Shown here: in pieces, positions 24,251 to 36,462 of the stretch
Layout of the letters: every line of letters starts with the position of its first letter
How positions within the stretch are numbered: position 1 is the stretch's first letter
Source: Elmis aenea
Lineage: Eukaryota; Arthropoda; Insecta; Coleoptera; Elmidae
Direction of reading: 5' to 3'
Assembly (NCBI GenBank): GCA_947652605.1
Contig: OX393578.1
Coordinates: 248,001-312,000, forward strand
DNA: 64,000 nt
Notes under the pieces: model-generated
Databases searched by the model: none
Told to the model about the DNA's origin: nothing
The model's input: the letters and a program-made list of their open reading frames with translations, nothing else
Program-made: the position numbers and the translations under genes

Positions 24251-27138
24251 ACCGTCATTGCAACGGAGAATGTGTTAGTGGTATTCATGTGTCCGCACCT
24301 ACCGGCAATCCGTCGTGATCGGCCCGAGGGATACGCGATCGTTGGATCCGACTGCAAACCGCAAAAACATTTATTCGGATGATGACGCCCGAGCGACCTC
24401 GGTATTTTAAAGGAACTTTTTCGGACGGCCGTGGATGATTACCAAAGAGTTCTCAAATTTTGCTTCTTAGACGTAGTCGGATGCGCTATTCTTTTAGCTA
24501 CATGTCGAACACCGGATAAAAATTTTCTCACCGCAATTAACGGAGTTATGAATATTTTTGTAGACCGAGATGTTTTTATCGCCGGGTCGCCGAGACGTTG
24601 TGGTATTCATGTGTCCGCACCTACCGGCGATTCGTCGTGATCGGCCCGAGGGATACGCGATCGTTGGATCCGACTGCGAACCGCAAAAACATTTATTCGG
24701 ATGATGACGCCCGAGCGACCTCGGTATTTTAAAGGAACTTTTTCGGACGGCCGTGGATGATTACCAAAGAGTTCTCAAATTTTGCTTCTTAGACGTAGTC
24801 GGATGCGCTATTCTTTTAGCTACATGTCGAACACCAGATAAAAATTTTCTCACCGCAATTAACGGAGTTATGAATATTTTTGTAGACCAAGATGTTTTTA
24901 TCGCCGGGTCGCCGAGACGTTGTGGTATTCATGTGTCCGCACCTACCGGCGATTCGTCGTGATCGGCCCGAGGGATACGCGATCTTTGGATCCGACTGCG
25001 AACCGCAAAAACATTTATTCGGATGTTGAAGCCCGAGCGACTTCCGTACTTTTACCGTCATTGCAACGGAGATTCATGTGCTTGCACTCGACCGTCATTG
25101 CAACGGAGAATGTGTTAGTGGTATTCATGTGTCCGCACCTACCGGCAATCCGTCGTGATCGGCCCGAGGGATACGCGATCGTTGGATCCGACTGCGAACC
25201 GCAAAAACATTTATTCGGATGATGACGCCCGAGCGACCTCGGTATTTTAAAGGAACTTTTTCGGACGGCCGTGGATGATTACCAAAAAGTTCTCAAATTT
25301 TGCTTCTTAGACGTAGTCGGATGCGCTATTCTTTTAGCTACATGTCGAACACCGGATAAAAATTTTCTCACCGCAATTAACGGAGTTATGAATATTTTTG
25401 TAGACCGAGATGTTTTTATCGCCGGGTCGCCGAGACGTTGTGGTATTCATGTGTCCGCACCTACCGGCGATTCGTCGTGATCGGCCCGAGGGATACGCGA
25501 TCTTTGGATCCGACTGCGAACCGCAAAAACATTTATTCGGATGTTGAAGCCCGAGCGACTTCCGTACTTTTACCGTCATTGCAACGGAGATTCATGTGCT
25601 TGCACTCGACCGTCATTGCAACGGAGAATGTGTTAGTGGTATTCATGTGTCCGCACCTACCGGCAATCCGTCGTGATCGGCCCGAGGGATACGCGATCGT
25701 TGGATCCGACTGCAAACCGCAAAAACATTTATTCGGATGATGACGCCCGAGCGATATTTTAAAGGAACTTTTTCGGACGGCCGTGGATGATTACCAAAGA
25801 GTTCTCAAATTTTGCTTCTTAGACGTAGTCGGATGCGCTATTCTTTTAGCTACATGTCGAACACCGGATAAAAATTTTCTCACCGCAATTAACGGAGTTA
25901 TGAATATTTTTGTAGACCGAGATGTTTTTATCGCCGGGTCGCCGAGACGTTGTGGTATTCATGTGTCCGCACCTACCGGCGATTCGTCGTGATCGGCCCG
26001 AGGGATACGCGATCGTTGGATCCGACTGCGAACCGCAAAAACATTTATTCGGATGATGACGCCCGAGCGACCTCGGTATTTTAAAGGAACTTTTTCGGAC
26101 GGCCGTGGATGATTACCAAAAAGTTCTCAAATTTTGCTTCTTAGACGTAGTCGGATGCGCCATTCCTTTAGCTACATGTCGAACACCGGATAAAAATTTT
26201 CTCACCGCAATTAACGGAGTTATGAATATTTTTGTAGACCGAGATGTTTTTATCGCCGGGTCGCCGAGACGTTGTGGTATTCATGTGTCCGCACCTACCG
26301 GCGATTCGTCGTGATCGGCCCGAGGGATACGCGATTGTTGGATCCGACTGCGAACCGCAAAAACATTTATTCGGATGATGACGCCCGAGCGACCTCGGTA
26401 TTTTAAAGGAACTTTTTCGGACGGCCGTGGATGATTACCAAAAAGTTCTTATATTTTGCTTCTTAGACGTAGTCGGATGCGCCATTCCTTTAGCTACATG
26501 TCGAACACCGGATAAAAATTTTCTCACCGCAATTAACGGAGTTATGAATATTTTTGTAGACCGAGATGTTTTTATCGCCGGGTCGCCGAGACGTTGTGGT
26601 ATTCATGTGTCCGCACCTACCGGCGATTCGTCGTGATCGGCCCGAGGGATACGCGATCGTTGGATCCGACTGCGAACCGCAAAAACATTTATTCGGATGA
26701 TGACGCCCGAGCGACCTCGGTATTTTAAAGGAACTTTTTCGGACGGCCGTGGATGATTACCAAAAAGTTCTCAAATTTTGCTTCTTAGACGTAGTCGGAT
26801 GCGCCATTCCTTTAGCTACATGTCGAACACCGGATAAAAATTTTCTCACCGCAATTAACGGAGTTATGAATATTTTTGTAGACCGAGATGTTTTTATCGC
26901 CGGGTCGCCGAGACGTTGTGGTATTCATGTGTCCGCACCTACCGGCGATTCGTCGTGATCGGCCCGAGGGATACGCGATCGTTGGATCCGACGGCGAACC
27001 GCAAAAACATTTATTCGGATGATGAAGCCCGAGCGACTTCCGTACTTTTACCGTCATTGCAACGGAGATTCATGTGCTTGCACTCGACCGTCATTGCAAC
27101 GGAGAATGTGTCTACTTTTGCCCGTCATAGCAACGGAG
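24251..27138. repeat. 322/518-bp satellite array, block 2
   Basis: Units anchored on gtggatgattaccaaa start at 24431, 24753, 25271, 25783, 26105, 26427 and 26749. Spacings are 322, 518, 512, 322, 322 and 322 bp. The 512-bp unit is a 518-bp unit lacking six bases near 25755 (gcgatatttt instead of gcgacctcggtatttt). The last three units share ccattccttta instead of tattctttta, showing local homogenisation. The array ends in two to three 36-bp units that run directly into the 12-bp minisatellite at 27139. Confidence 0.93.
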
Positions 27139-30100
27139 AATTTCTCCTCCTTCATCTCCTCCTTCATCTCCTCCTTCATCTCCTCCTTCATCTCCTCCTT
27201 CATCTCCTCCTTCATCTGCTCCTTCATTTGCTCCTTCATCTGCTCCTTCATCTGCTCCTTCATATCCTCCATCTACTCCTTCATCTCCTCCTTCATCTCC
27301 TCCTTCATCTCCTCCTTCATCTCCTCCTTCATCTTGTCCTTCATCTCCTTCTTCATCTCCTCCTTCATCTCCTCCTTCATCTCCTGCTTCATCTCCTCCT
27401 TCATCTCCTCCTTCATCTCCTCCTTCATCTCCTTCTTCATCTCCTCCTTCATCTCCTCCTTCATCTCCTACTTCATCTCCTCCTTCATCTCCTCCTTCAT
27501 CTCCTCCTTTATCTCCTCCTTCATCTCCTCCTTTATCTCCTCCTTCATCTCCTCCTTCATCTCCTCCTTCATCTTCTCCTTCATCTCCTCCTTCATCTCC
27601 TCCTTCATTTCCATCTCCTCCTTCATCTCCATCTCCTCCTCCTTCATCTCCTCCTTCATCTCCTCCTTCATCTCCTCCTTCATCTCCTCCCCCATCTTTT
27701 CCTCCATCTCCTCCTCCATCTCCTCCTCCATCTCCTCCTTCATCTCCTCCTTCATCTCCTCCTTCATCTCCTCCTTCATCTTCTCCTTCATCTCGTCCTT
27801 CATCTCCTCCTTCATCTCCTCCTTCATCTCCTCCTTCATCTTCTCCTTCATCTCCTCCTTCATCTCATCCTTCATCTCCTCCTTCATCTCCTGCTTCATC
27901 TCCTCCTTCATCCCCTTCACCATCTCCTTCACCTCCTCTTTCATCTCCTCCTTCATCTTCTCCTTCATTTCCTCCTTCATCTCATCCTTCATTTCCTCCT
28001 TCATCTCCTGCTTCATCTCCTCCTTCATCCCCTTCACCATCTCCTTCACCTCCTCTTTCATCTCCTCCTTCATCTCCTCCTTCATCTCCTCCTTCATTTT
28101 CTCTTTTATTTTCTCCTTCATCTCCTCCTTCATCTCCTCCTTCATCTCCTCCTTAATCTCCTCCTTCATCTCCTCCTTGATCTCCTCCTTGATCTCCTCC
28201 TTCATCTCCTCCTTTATCTCCTCCTTCATCCCCTCCTTCATCTCCTCCTTCATCTCCTCCTTCATCTTCTCCATCTCTTCCATCTCCTCCTTCATCTCCT
28301 CCTTTATATCCTCCTTCATCTCCTCCTTTATCTCTTCCATCATCTCCTCCTTCATCTTCTCCTTCATCTCCTCCTTCATCTCCTCCTTCATCTCCTCCTC
28401 TATCTCCTTCACCATCTCCTCCTTCATCTCCTCCTTCATCTTCTCCTTTATCTCCACTTTCATCTCCTCCTTCATCTCCTCCTTCATCTCCTCCTTCATC
28501 TCCCCCTTCATCTCCTCCTTCATCTCCTCCTTCATCTCCTCCTTCATTTCCTCCTTCATCTCTTTCTTCATCTCCTTTATCTCTTCCTTCATCTCCTTCT
28601 TCTACTCTTCCTGCATCTCCTCCTTCATCTCCTCCTTCATCTCCTTCTGTATCTCCTTCTGTATCTCCTCCTTCATCTCCTCCTTCATCTCCTCTTTCAT
28701 CTTCTCCTATATCTCCTCCTCCATCTTTTCCTCCATTTCCTCCTCTTTCTTCTCCTCCATCTCCTCCTCTATCTCCTCCTTTATCTCCTCTTCCATCTCC
28801 TCTTCCATCTCCTCCTCCATCTCCTCCTCCAACTCCTACTTCATCTCCTCCCTCATCTCCTCCTTCATCTCCTCCTTCATCTTCTCCTGCATCTCCTTCT
28901 TCATCTCCTTCTTCATCTCCTCCTGCATCTCCTCCTTCATCTCCTCCTTTATCTCCTCCCTTATCTCCTCTTCCATCTCCTTCTCTATCTCCTCCTCAAT
29001 CTCCTCCTCCATCTCCTCTATCTCCTTCTCCATCTCCTGCATCTCCTCCATCTCCTCCTTCATCTCCTCCCCCATCTCCGCCTCCATCTTCTCCTCCATC
29101 TCCTCCTTCATCTCCTCTTTCATCTCCTCTTCCATCTCCTCCTGCATCTCCTCCTCCATCTCCTCCTTCATTTCTTCCTCCATCTTTTCCTCCATCTCCT
29201 CCTCCATCTCCTCCTCCAGCTCCTCCTTCATCTCCTCCTTCATCTCCTCCTTCATCTCCTCCTTTATCTCCTCCTTCATCTCTTCCTTCATCTCCTCCTG
29301 CATCTTCTCCTTCTTCTTCTCCTTCATCTCCTTCTTCATCTCCTCCTTCATCTCCCCCTTCATCTCCTCCTTCATGTCCTCCTTCATCTCCTCCTTCATC
29401 TCCTTCATCTCCTCTTTCATCTCCTCCTTCATCTCTTCTTCCATCTCCTCCTGCATCTTTTCCTCCATCTCCTCCTTCATCTCCTCCCATATCTTTTCCT
29501 CCATCTCCTCCTCCATCTCCTCCTTCATCTCCTCTTTCATCTCCTCCTTCATCTTCTCCATCTCCTCCATCTCCTGCATCTCCTCCTTCATATCCTCCTT
29601 CATCTCCTCCTTTATCTCTTCCATCATCTCCTCCTTCATCTCCTCCTTCATCTCCTCCTTCATCTCCTCCTTCATCTCCTCCCCTATCTCCTCCACCATC
29701 TCCTCCTTCATCTCCTCCTTCATCTCCACCTTCATCTCCTCCTTCATCTCCTCCATCTCCTCCTTCATCTCCCCCTTCATCTCCTCCTTCATCTCCTCCT
29801 TCATCTTCTCCTTCATCTCCTTCTGTATCTCCTCCTTCATCTCCTCCTTCATCTCCTCTTTTATCTTCTCCTATATCTCCTCCTCCATCTCCTCCTCCAT
29901 CTTTTCCTCCATTTCCTCCTCTATCTTCTCCTCCATCTCCTCCTCCATCTCCTCCTCTATCTCCTCTTTAATCTCCTCTTCTATCTCCTCTTCCATTTCC
30001 TCCTCCATCTCCTACTCCAACTCCTACTTTATCTCCTCCCTCATCTCCTCCTTGATCTCCTCCTTGATCTCCTCCTTCATCTCCTCCTTTATCTCCTCCT

Positions 30101-32510
30101 TCATCCCCTCCTTCATCTCCTCCTTCATCTCCTCCTTCATCTCCTCCTTCATCTTCTCCATCTCTTCCATCTCCTCCTTCATCTCCTCCTTTATATCCTC
30201 CTTCATCTCCTCCTTTATCTCTTCCATCATCTCCTCCTTCATCTTCTCCTTCATCTCCTCCTTCATCTCCTCCTTCATCTCCTCCTTCATCTCCTCCTCT
30301 ATCTCCTTCACCATCTCCTCCTTCATCTCCTCCTTCATCTTCTCCTTTATCTCCACTTTCATCTCCTCCTTCCTCTCCTCCTTCATCTCCTCCTTCATCT
30401 CCCCCTTCATCTCCTCCTTCATCTCCTCCTTCATCTCCTCCTTCATTTCCTCCTTCATCTCTTTCTTCATCTCCTTTATCTCTTCCTTCATCTCCTTCTT
30501 CTACTCTTCCTGCATCTCCTCCTTCATCTCCTCCTTCATCTCCTTCTGTATCTCCTTCTGTATCTCCTCCTTCATCTCCTCCTTCATCTCCTCTTTCATC
30601 TTCTCCTATATCTCCTCCTCCATCTTTTCCTCCATTTCCTCCTCTTTCTTCTCCTCCATCTCCTCCTCTATCTCCTCCTTTATCTCCTCTTCCATCTCCT
30701 CTTCCATCTCCTCCTCCATCTCCTCCTCCAACTCCTACTTCATCTCCTCCCTCATCTCCTCCTTCATCTCCTCCTTCATCTTCTCCTGCATCTCCTTCTT
30801 CATCTCCTTCTTCATCTCCTCCTGCATCTCCTCCTTCATCTCCTCCTTTATCTCCTCCCTTATCTCCTCTTCCATCTCCTCCTCTATCTCCTCCTCAATC
30901 TCCTCCTCCATCTCCTCTATCTCCTTCTCCATCTCCTGCATCTCCTCCATCTCCTCCTTCATCTCCTCCCCCATCTCCGCCTCCATCTTCTCCTCCATCT
31001 CCTCCTTCATCTCCTCTTTCATCTCCTCTTCCATCTCCTCCTGCATCTCCTCCTCCATCTCCTCCTTCATTTCTTCCTCCATCTTTTCCTCCATCTCCTC
31101 CTCCATCTCCTCCTCCAGCTCCTCCTTCATCTCCTCCTTCATCTCCTCCTTCATCTCCTCCTTTATCTCCTCCTTCATCTCTTCCTTCATCTCCTCCTGC
31201 ATCTTCTCCTTCTTCTTCTCCTTCATCTCCTTCTTCATCTCCTCCTTCATCTCCCCCTTCATCTCCTCCTTCATGTCCTCCTTCATCTCCTCCTTCATCT
31301 CCTTCATCTCCTCTTTCATCTCCTCCTTCATCTCTTCTTCCATCTCCTCCTGCATCTTTTCCTCCATCTCCTCCTTCATCTCCTCCCATATCTTTTCCTC
31401 CATCTCCTCCTCCATCTCCTCCTTCATCTCCTCTTTCATCTCCTCTTTCATCTCCTCCTTCATCTTCTCCATCTCCTCCATCTCCTGCATCTCCTCCTTC
31501 ATATCCTCCTTCATCTCCTCCTTTATCTCTTCCATCATCTCCTCCTTCATCTCCTCCTTCATCTCCTCCTTCATCTCCTCCTTCATCTCCTCCCCTATCT
31601 CCTCCACCATCTCCTCCTTCATCTCCTCCTTCATCTCCACCTTCATCTCCTCCTTCATCTCCTCCATCTCCTCCTTCATCTCCCCCTTCATCTCCTCCTT
31701 CATCTCCTCCTTCATCTTCTCCTTCATCTCCTTCTGTATCTCCTCCTTCATCTCCTCCTTCATCTCCTCTTTTATCTTCTCCTATATCTCCTCCTCCATC
31801 TCCTCCTCCATCTTTTCCTCCATTTCCTCCTCTATCTTCTCCTCCATCTCCTCCTCCATCTCCTCCTCTATCTCCTCTTTTATCTCCTCTTCTATCTCCT
31901 CTTCCATTTCCTCCTCCATCTCCTCCTCCAACTCCTACTTTATCTCCTCCCTCATCTCCTCCTTCATCTCCTCCTTCATCTTCTGCATCTCCTTCTTCAT
32001 CTCCTTCTTCATCTCCTCCTGCATCTCCTCCTTCATCTCCTCCTTTATCTCCTCCCTTATCTCCTCTTCCATCTCCTCCTCTATCTCCTCCTCAATCTCC
32101 TCCTGTATCTCCTCCTTCATCTCCGTCATCTCCTCTTTCATCTTCTCCCATATCTCCTCCTCCATCTTTTCCTCCATTTCCTCCTCTATCTTCTCCTCCT
32201 CCATCTTCTCCTCTATCTTCTCCCTCATCTCCTCCACCATATCCTCCTCCAACTCCTCCTCTATCTCCTCCTTCATCTCCTCCATCTCCTCCTTCATCTC
32301 CTCCTTCATCTCGTCCTTCATCTCCTCCTTCATCTTTTCCTTCATCTCCTCCTTTATCTCCTCCTTCATCTCCTCCTTCATCTTCTCCTTCATCTTCTCC
32401 TTCATCTCCTTTTTTATCTATTTTCTTATCTCCTCCTGCAATTCCTTTTTCATCTCCTTCTTCATCTTTTCCTGCATCTCCTCCTTCATCTTTTCCTTCA
32501 TCTCCTTCTC
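27139..32510. repeat. 12-bp pyrimidine-rich minisatellite, block 2
   Basis: About 447 copies of the tcctccttcatc unit, more diverged than in block 1 (many tcctccatc, tctatctcc, ctgcatctcc variants). A 1,899-bp segment is tandemly duplicated: minus-strand frames ending at 28592, 29852 and 29490 recur ending at 30491, 31763 (with a 12-bp insertion) and 31389. Plus-strand frames of 1,885 and 1,868 codons span the array and enter it from the preceding satellite. Their composition is pure repeat (LLLH or SSFI), so I do not call them genes. Confidence 0.95.
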
Positions 32511-33683
32511 TTACGCGATCGCAAAAATTACCATATCTATGCACCATTTTCGGACGTCCGTAAAGAATACTAAACACAGTTTAAAATGCACTTTCTACAC
32601 TGCATCAGATGCGCCCATCTTTTAGCTACATTTTGAGCCCAAATTCAAGAATATTGCACGTCATAACAAAGTTATGAATTTTTTTGTGAACCGAGGTGCT
32701 TATTATTCCAAACAAATTTCGGCTTTTGCAGGGATCTAGTTTTTGGCGTTTTTCTCGGGAACCGTTTGAGATCATTTCAAAAACTTTGCACCGTTTTACT
32801 CGCAAAGGATGCGCGCATCGGAAAATAAGAAATTTTGATTTTTTTCTGACACGGTGTCATGGCTTACGCGATCGCAAAAATGACCATTTCTAAGCACCAT
32901 TTTCGGACGTCCGTAAAGAATACTTAACACAGTTTAAAATGCACTTTCCACACGTCATCAGATGCGCCCATCTTTTAGCTACATTTTGAGCCCAAATTCA
33001 AGAATATTGCACACGTCATAACGAAGTTATGAATTTTTTTGTGAACCGAGGTGCTTATTATTCCAAACAAATTTCGGCTTTTGCAGGGGTCTAGTTTTTG
33101 GCGTTCTTCTCGGGAACCGTTTGAGATAATTTCAAAAACTTTGCACCGTTTTACTCGCAAAGGATGCGCGCATCAGAAAATAAGAAATTTTGAATTTTAT
33201 CTAACACGGTGTCACGGCTTACGCAATCGCAAAAATGACCATTTCTAAGCACCATTTTCGGACGTCCGTAAAGAATACTAAACACAGTTTAAAATGCACT
33301 TTCTACACGTCATCAGATGCGCCCATCTTTTAGCTACATTTTGAGCCCAAATTCAAGAATATTGCACACGTCATAACGAAGTTATGAATTTTTTTGTGAA
33401 CCGAGGTGCTTATTTTTCCAAACAAATTTCGGCTTTTGCTGGGGTCTAGTTTTTGGCGTTTAGCTACATTTTGAGCCCAAATTCAAGAATATTGCACACG
33501 TCATAACGAAGTTATGAATTTTTTTGTGAACCGAGGTGCTTATTTTTCCAAACAAATTTTGGCTTTTGCAGGGGTCTAGTTTTTGGCGTTTTTCTCGGGA
33601 ACCGTTTGAGATAATTTCAAAAACTTTGCACCGTTTTACTCGCAAAGGATGCGCGCATCGGAAAATAAGAAATTTTGAATTTT
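32511..33683. repeat. 353-355-bp satellite closing the repeat domain
   Basis: Units start at ttacgcgatcgcaaaaa at 32511, 32864 and 33219, so the period is 353-355 bp. The third unit is truncated at about 33458 and fuses to a partial fourth at the word tttagctacattttgagccc. The first unit begins exactly where the 12-bp array ends. Several words match the 322-bp unit in the same order: tttcggacg..ccgt, gatgcgc..tcttttagctacat, aacg.agttatgaat.ttttttgt and accgagatg/accgaggtg. It is therefore a diverged sister satellite. The 60-65-codon frames inside are not credible genes. Confidence 0.92.
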
Positions 33684-34594
33684 TAACGGCGAGCGTGCAA
33701 CATTAGAACTACTTTCATTCGGTATAAAATTATGTTTGCGGCCGAATACAGAAAAATGAGTTATTAAAAAATTGCTTTTGGATCGTTGCTTGCAAGATAC
33801 ATTCATTAGTAAAAATCCAATAAAAGTTAAACGAAGCTATATTTACGCGTCTCAAATATGAATTTATAAAGTATAGTGGACGAATGAGTTATTAAAAAAT
33901 TGGTTTTGGATTAGAGCCTGTCTAGAGAAATATGTAAAAATGCAATGTATATTAAACAACGCTTTATTCATGTCCATCTAAGCATGAATAATTATTTTAA
34001 ATGGTTCAGTATCATTTACGAATGTTTTCTAGTTACTGTACTTTATACAACTTGTTGAAAAATACAATTTATAGTTGGAACAAAGAATTTTATTTCATAT
34101 ATTTAAATATCGTAATCGGTTAATGTTCTAAATTACAGTTTCAAACAATCTTAAATACTTCACAACACTGTCTAGTTACAATCGATGTTTAACTTTGTCC
34201 TTAAAAAACCAAATCTAGAAAATCCCGTAATACTGCTAAGTTTTCTTGAAGAACTATTTAAGCTTCGCACAGTTGTCGGGTCACACTTTAAATTTTAGTT
34301 CTTCGACTTAAGGCACATTTTGAACTGCAACCGCACCATACCACAAGGTTACGGCATATAGTTTTAGGCCGTTTCTGAACGGACTAAAAGTGAAAAGGTG
34401 TTGCTTCGACTTGCGGACAATTTCGAGTCGAAATTTGTTCACAAAACCTGCCGGAACAATTTTTAAAAAATCCTTACAGAGCGGGAGGTTATACATATAA
34501 ATGTGACAGTTAATCAGGCAATTTTTAACGGCGAGCGTGCAACATTAGAACTACTTTCATTCGGTATAAAATTATGTTTGCGGCCGAATACAGA
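33678..34594. repeat. 75-bp direct repeats flanking 0.77 kb of AT-rich DNA
   Basis: An identical 75-bp sequence (core ggcgagcgtgcaacattaga) occurs at 33678-33752 and 34520-34594, 842 bp apart, in direct orientation. The interval also contains two copies of gaatgagttattaaaaaatt-like sequence (near 33755 and 33882). No coding frame is recognised between. It could be a small terminal-repeat element or a relic of unequal exchange at the satellite edge. Confidence 0.75.
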
Positions 34595-36462
34595 TTAAAA
34601 AATGACCTGATTGTTTAAAGAAGTCGATCTATACCGTTTTTAATATAATTTTTTTTCAATTTGAACGCGCAAATTAATCTTACAATTTAAATGTGGTCGT
34701 AGTTCTAGTGCCCCATCGTTGGACATAATGACCTACTCAAGCAACTAACCTCGTAAATAACTTGCCGCGGAAATATCGTCTTTGTGGCCCCCAACGGGCT
34801 CCAACTCGAACAAGACAGTTCCAGGTCACAGGATCCGGCCGTGATTTACAAGAAAAATTGCCCCTCGAAACAGTGGACTCGCTCGCAGACCGAACTCCGA
34901 CAATCGTGTCGGACAAATCTCCGAATGCCTGTACATGATATCATATTTAAGCCACATTAACGTTATTTACTCAGTTGCAGGGAGTCGTGTCAAATTTCAA
35001 GAAGCTAATACATCTCGGTAACCGTGCAATAATGCTGGCCGCTATCGGAATTATCGTCCGACGACTCTACAAACTACAGTGTCTTAGTTGGCCGCTAAAC
35101 AACAAAACGAAATGGAATAGGGCTTATATTTGTCAACGTATGTTATACAGAATATAGCTTTGAATATGGCAATAATAGTCGGTGTCGTATTATTTTTTTG
35201 GCATTAGTCATCAAACTTGAACTTAAAACGCTTTATAAGATGTGTTTTGTCCGTCGTACGTTCATGCCGATGTAAACTGAGTAACCATTATATTGTGTTA
35301 TCTTTCTAGGAATACTATCTCCTAAAAGCTTACACAGCTTATTTCAGCTATTGTAGTTAATTAGATTATAAGTTAGTTCATATTTGTATTTTGCTCATAT
35401 AACTCCGTCGAATAAAAGTTGTTAAAAAGATTTGCCTTTTTCAAAAACCTCTTCGACGTTAAATAACCAAAACTCACACACTCTAGCGCCCTCTGCTGCC
35501 CTCTAGATAAAATTTATTTAACAAATGTATGTTTAATTTTACTTGGAAAGAGGTGTGAGCCAATTGTAGCGTTATTTAATATGATATGTGGGGACAATTA
35601 AGGTCATGACATGCTTCCAATAAAAGGTTTAATTGATAAAAAGCAACTTCTAAAAATTTATTTAATGAATCACCAGCGTTAAAAAGGCTTTGCCAGTGAC
35701 CATAACACAAATGGCACCATTAATGTAAATATAATTTACACAACACAATAATATATGTACATATACTACGCTTAAAATACTAGAATATTACACTTTGCTA
35801 GTAATGGGTTGAATTAATATGATTAAATACATCATTATACAAACAATACAGCAATGATATTTGGATAATACATAATAAACCAAGACCACTCTAAAAACTT
35901 ATTAAATTATAACATGACTAGAATATGTTAACACGCATTGACAAATATTAACATGTGATCAACAGAAACTAACACACTGAAGTCGTTTCCTAAATTTAAC
36001 AATATTTGGTTAGAAATGAATTAAGAAACAACAATGTTGGCGACAATTGTATTTTTCCACAGTAAGAGCCGTCATGCACGAGTTTCGACCCTGGTAACAA
36101 ATTTTTTTTCAGGCCCCCCCCCGGTGAGATAGATCGTCCAAAAACATTATGTATTATAGTTGGATCGGGTGCTCCGTGGGTTCCAATAATTTGTACCGGT
36201 TTTGTCCATTTGCTCGCAAGCTTTGACTGTGGTGGGACATAAATACAATTGCAGGTAAAAAAAAGTCAGTAATGATATACATTTTGTTAAAAACTATAGT
36301 ACCACAGAAAATTCCACTGCTTTCAGTCACAACTTACTTGCATAATTATAAAAGAATTGCAATTTTTTCGTTTCTAATGTATTTTCTGATATCTGAACAG
36401 ATTTTATTTTTATCTTCAACTTGCTAAATAAAAAGTTAAAAAAAAATGCTTTTCATGGAAAT
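34595..36462. other. Spacer between satellite domain and transposon remnant
   Basis: Mostly AT-rich with one GC-richer patch at about 34710-34930. Apart from the weak exon candidate listed separately at 34975-35157, I see no gene, RNA or clear repeat. Confidence 0.5.
34975..35157 (+). CDS. Possible terminal exon of unrecognised protein (weak)
   Basis: A 60-codon frame follows a plausible acceptor (ttgcag at 34974-34979). It reads through FKKLIHLGNRAIMLAAIG, a basic segment next to a short hydrophobic stretch, and ends in a stop at 35157. A polyadenylation-like aataaa lies at about 35413. I recognise no family, see no convincing upstream exon, and the frame is short enough to be chance. Kept only as a candidate. 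Confidence 0.15.
   Translation: MQGVVSNFKKLIHLGNRAIMLAAIGIIVRRLYKLQCLSWPLNNKTKWNRAYICQRMLYRI

Noticed and set aside
7805..26958. Recurring 69-codon frame starting MDDYQ in each 322-bp unit
   Set aside because: It is identical between units because of satellite homogenisation; it has no known domain and no splice or promoter context. A 100-codon plus frame and an 81-codon minus frame overlap the same DNA and recur equally.
26916..32573. Plus-strand open frames of 1,885 and 1,868 codons
   Set aside because: They are readings of the 12-bp minisatellite (LLLH or SSFI repeats) entered from a 322-bp satellite unit. Several frames are open at once, and there is no non-repetitive domain.
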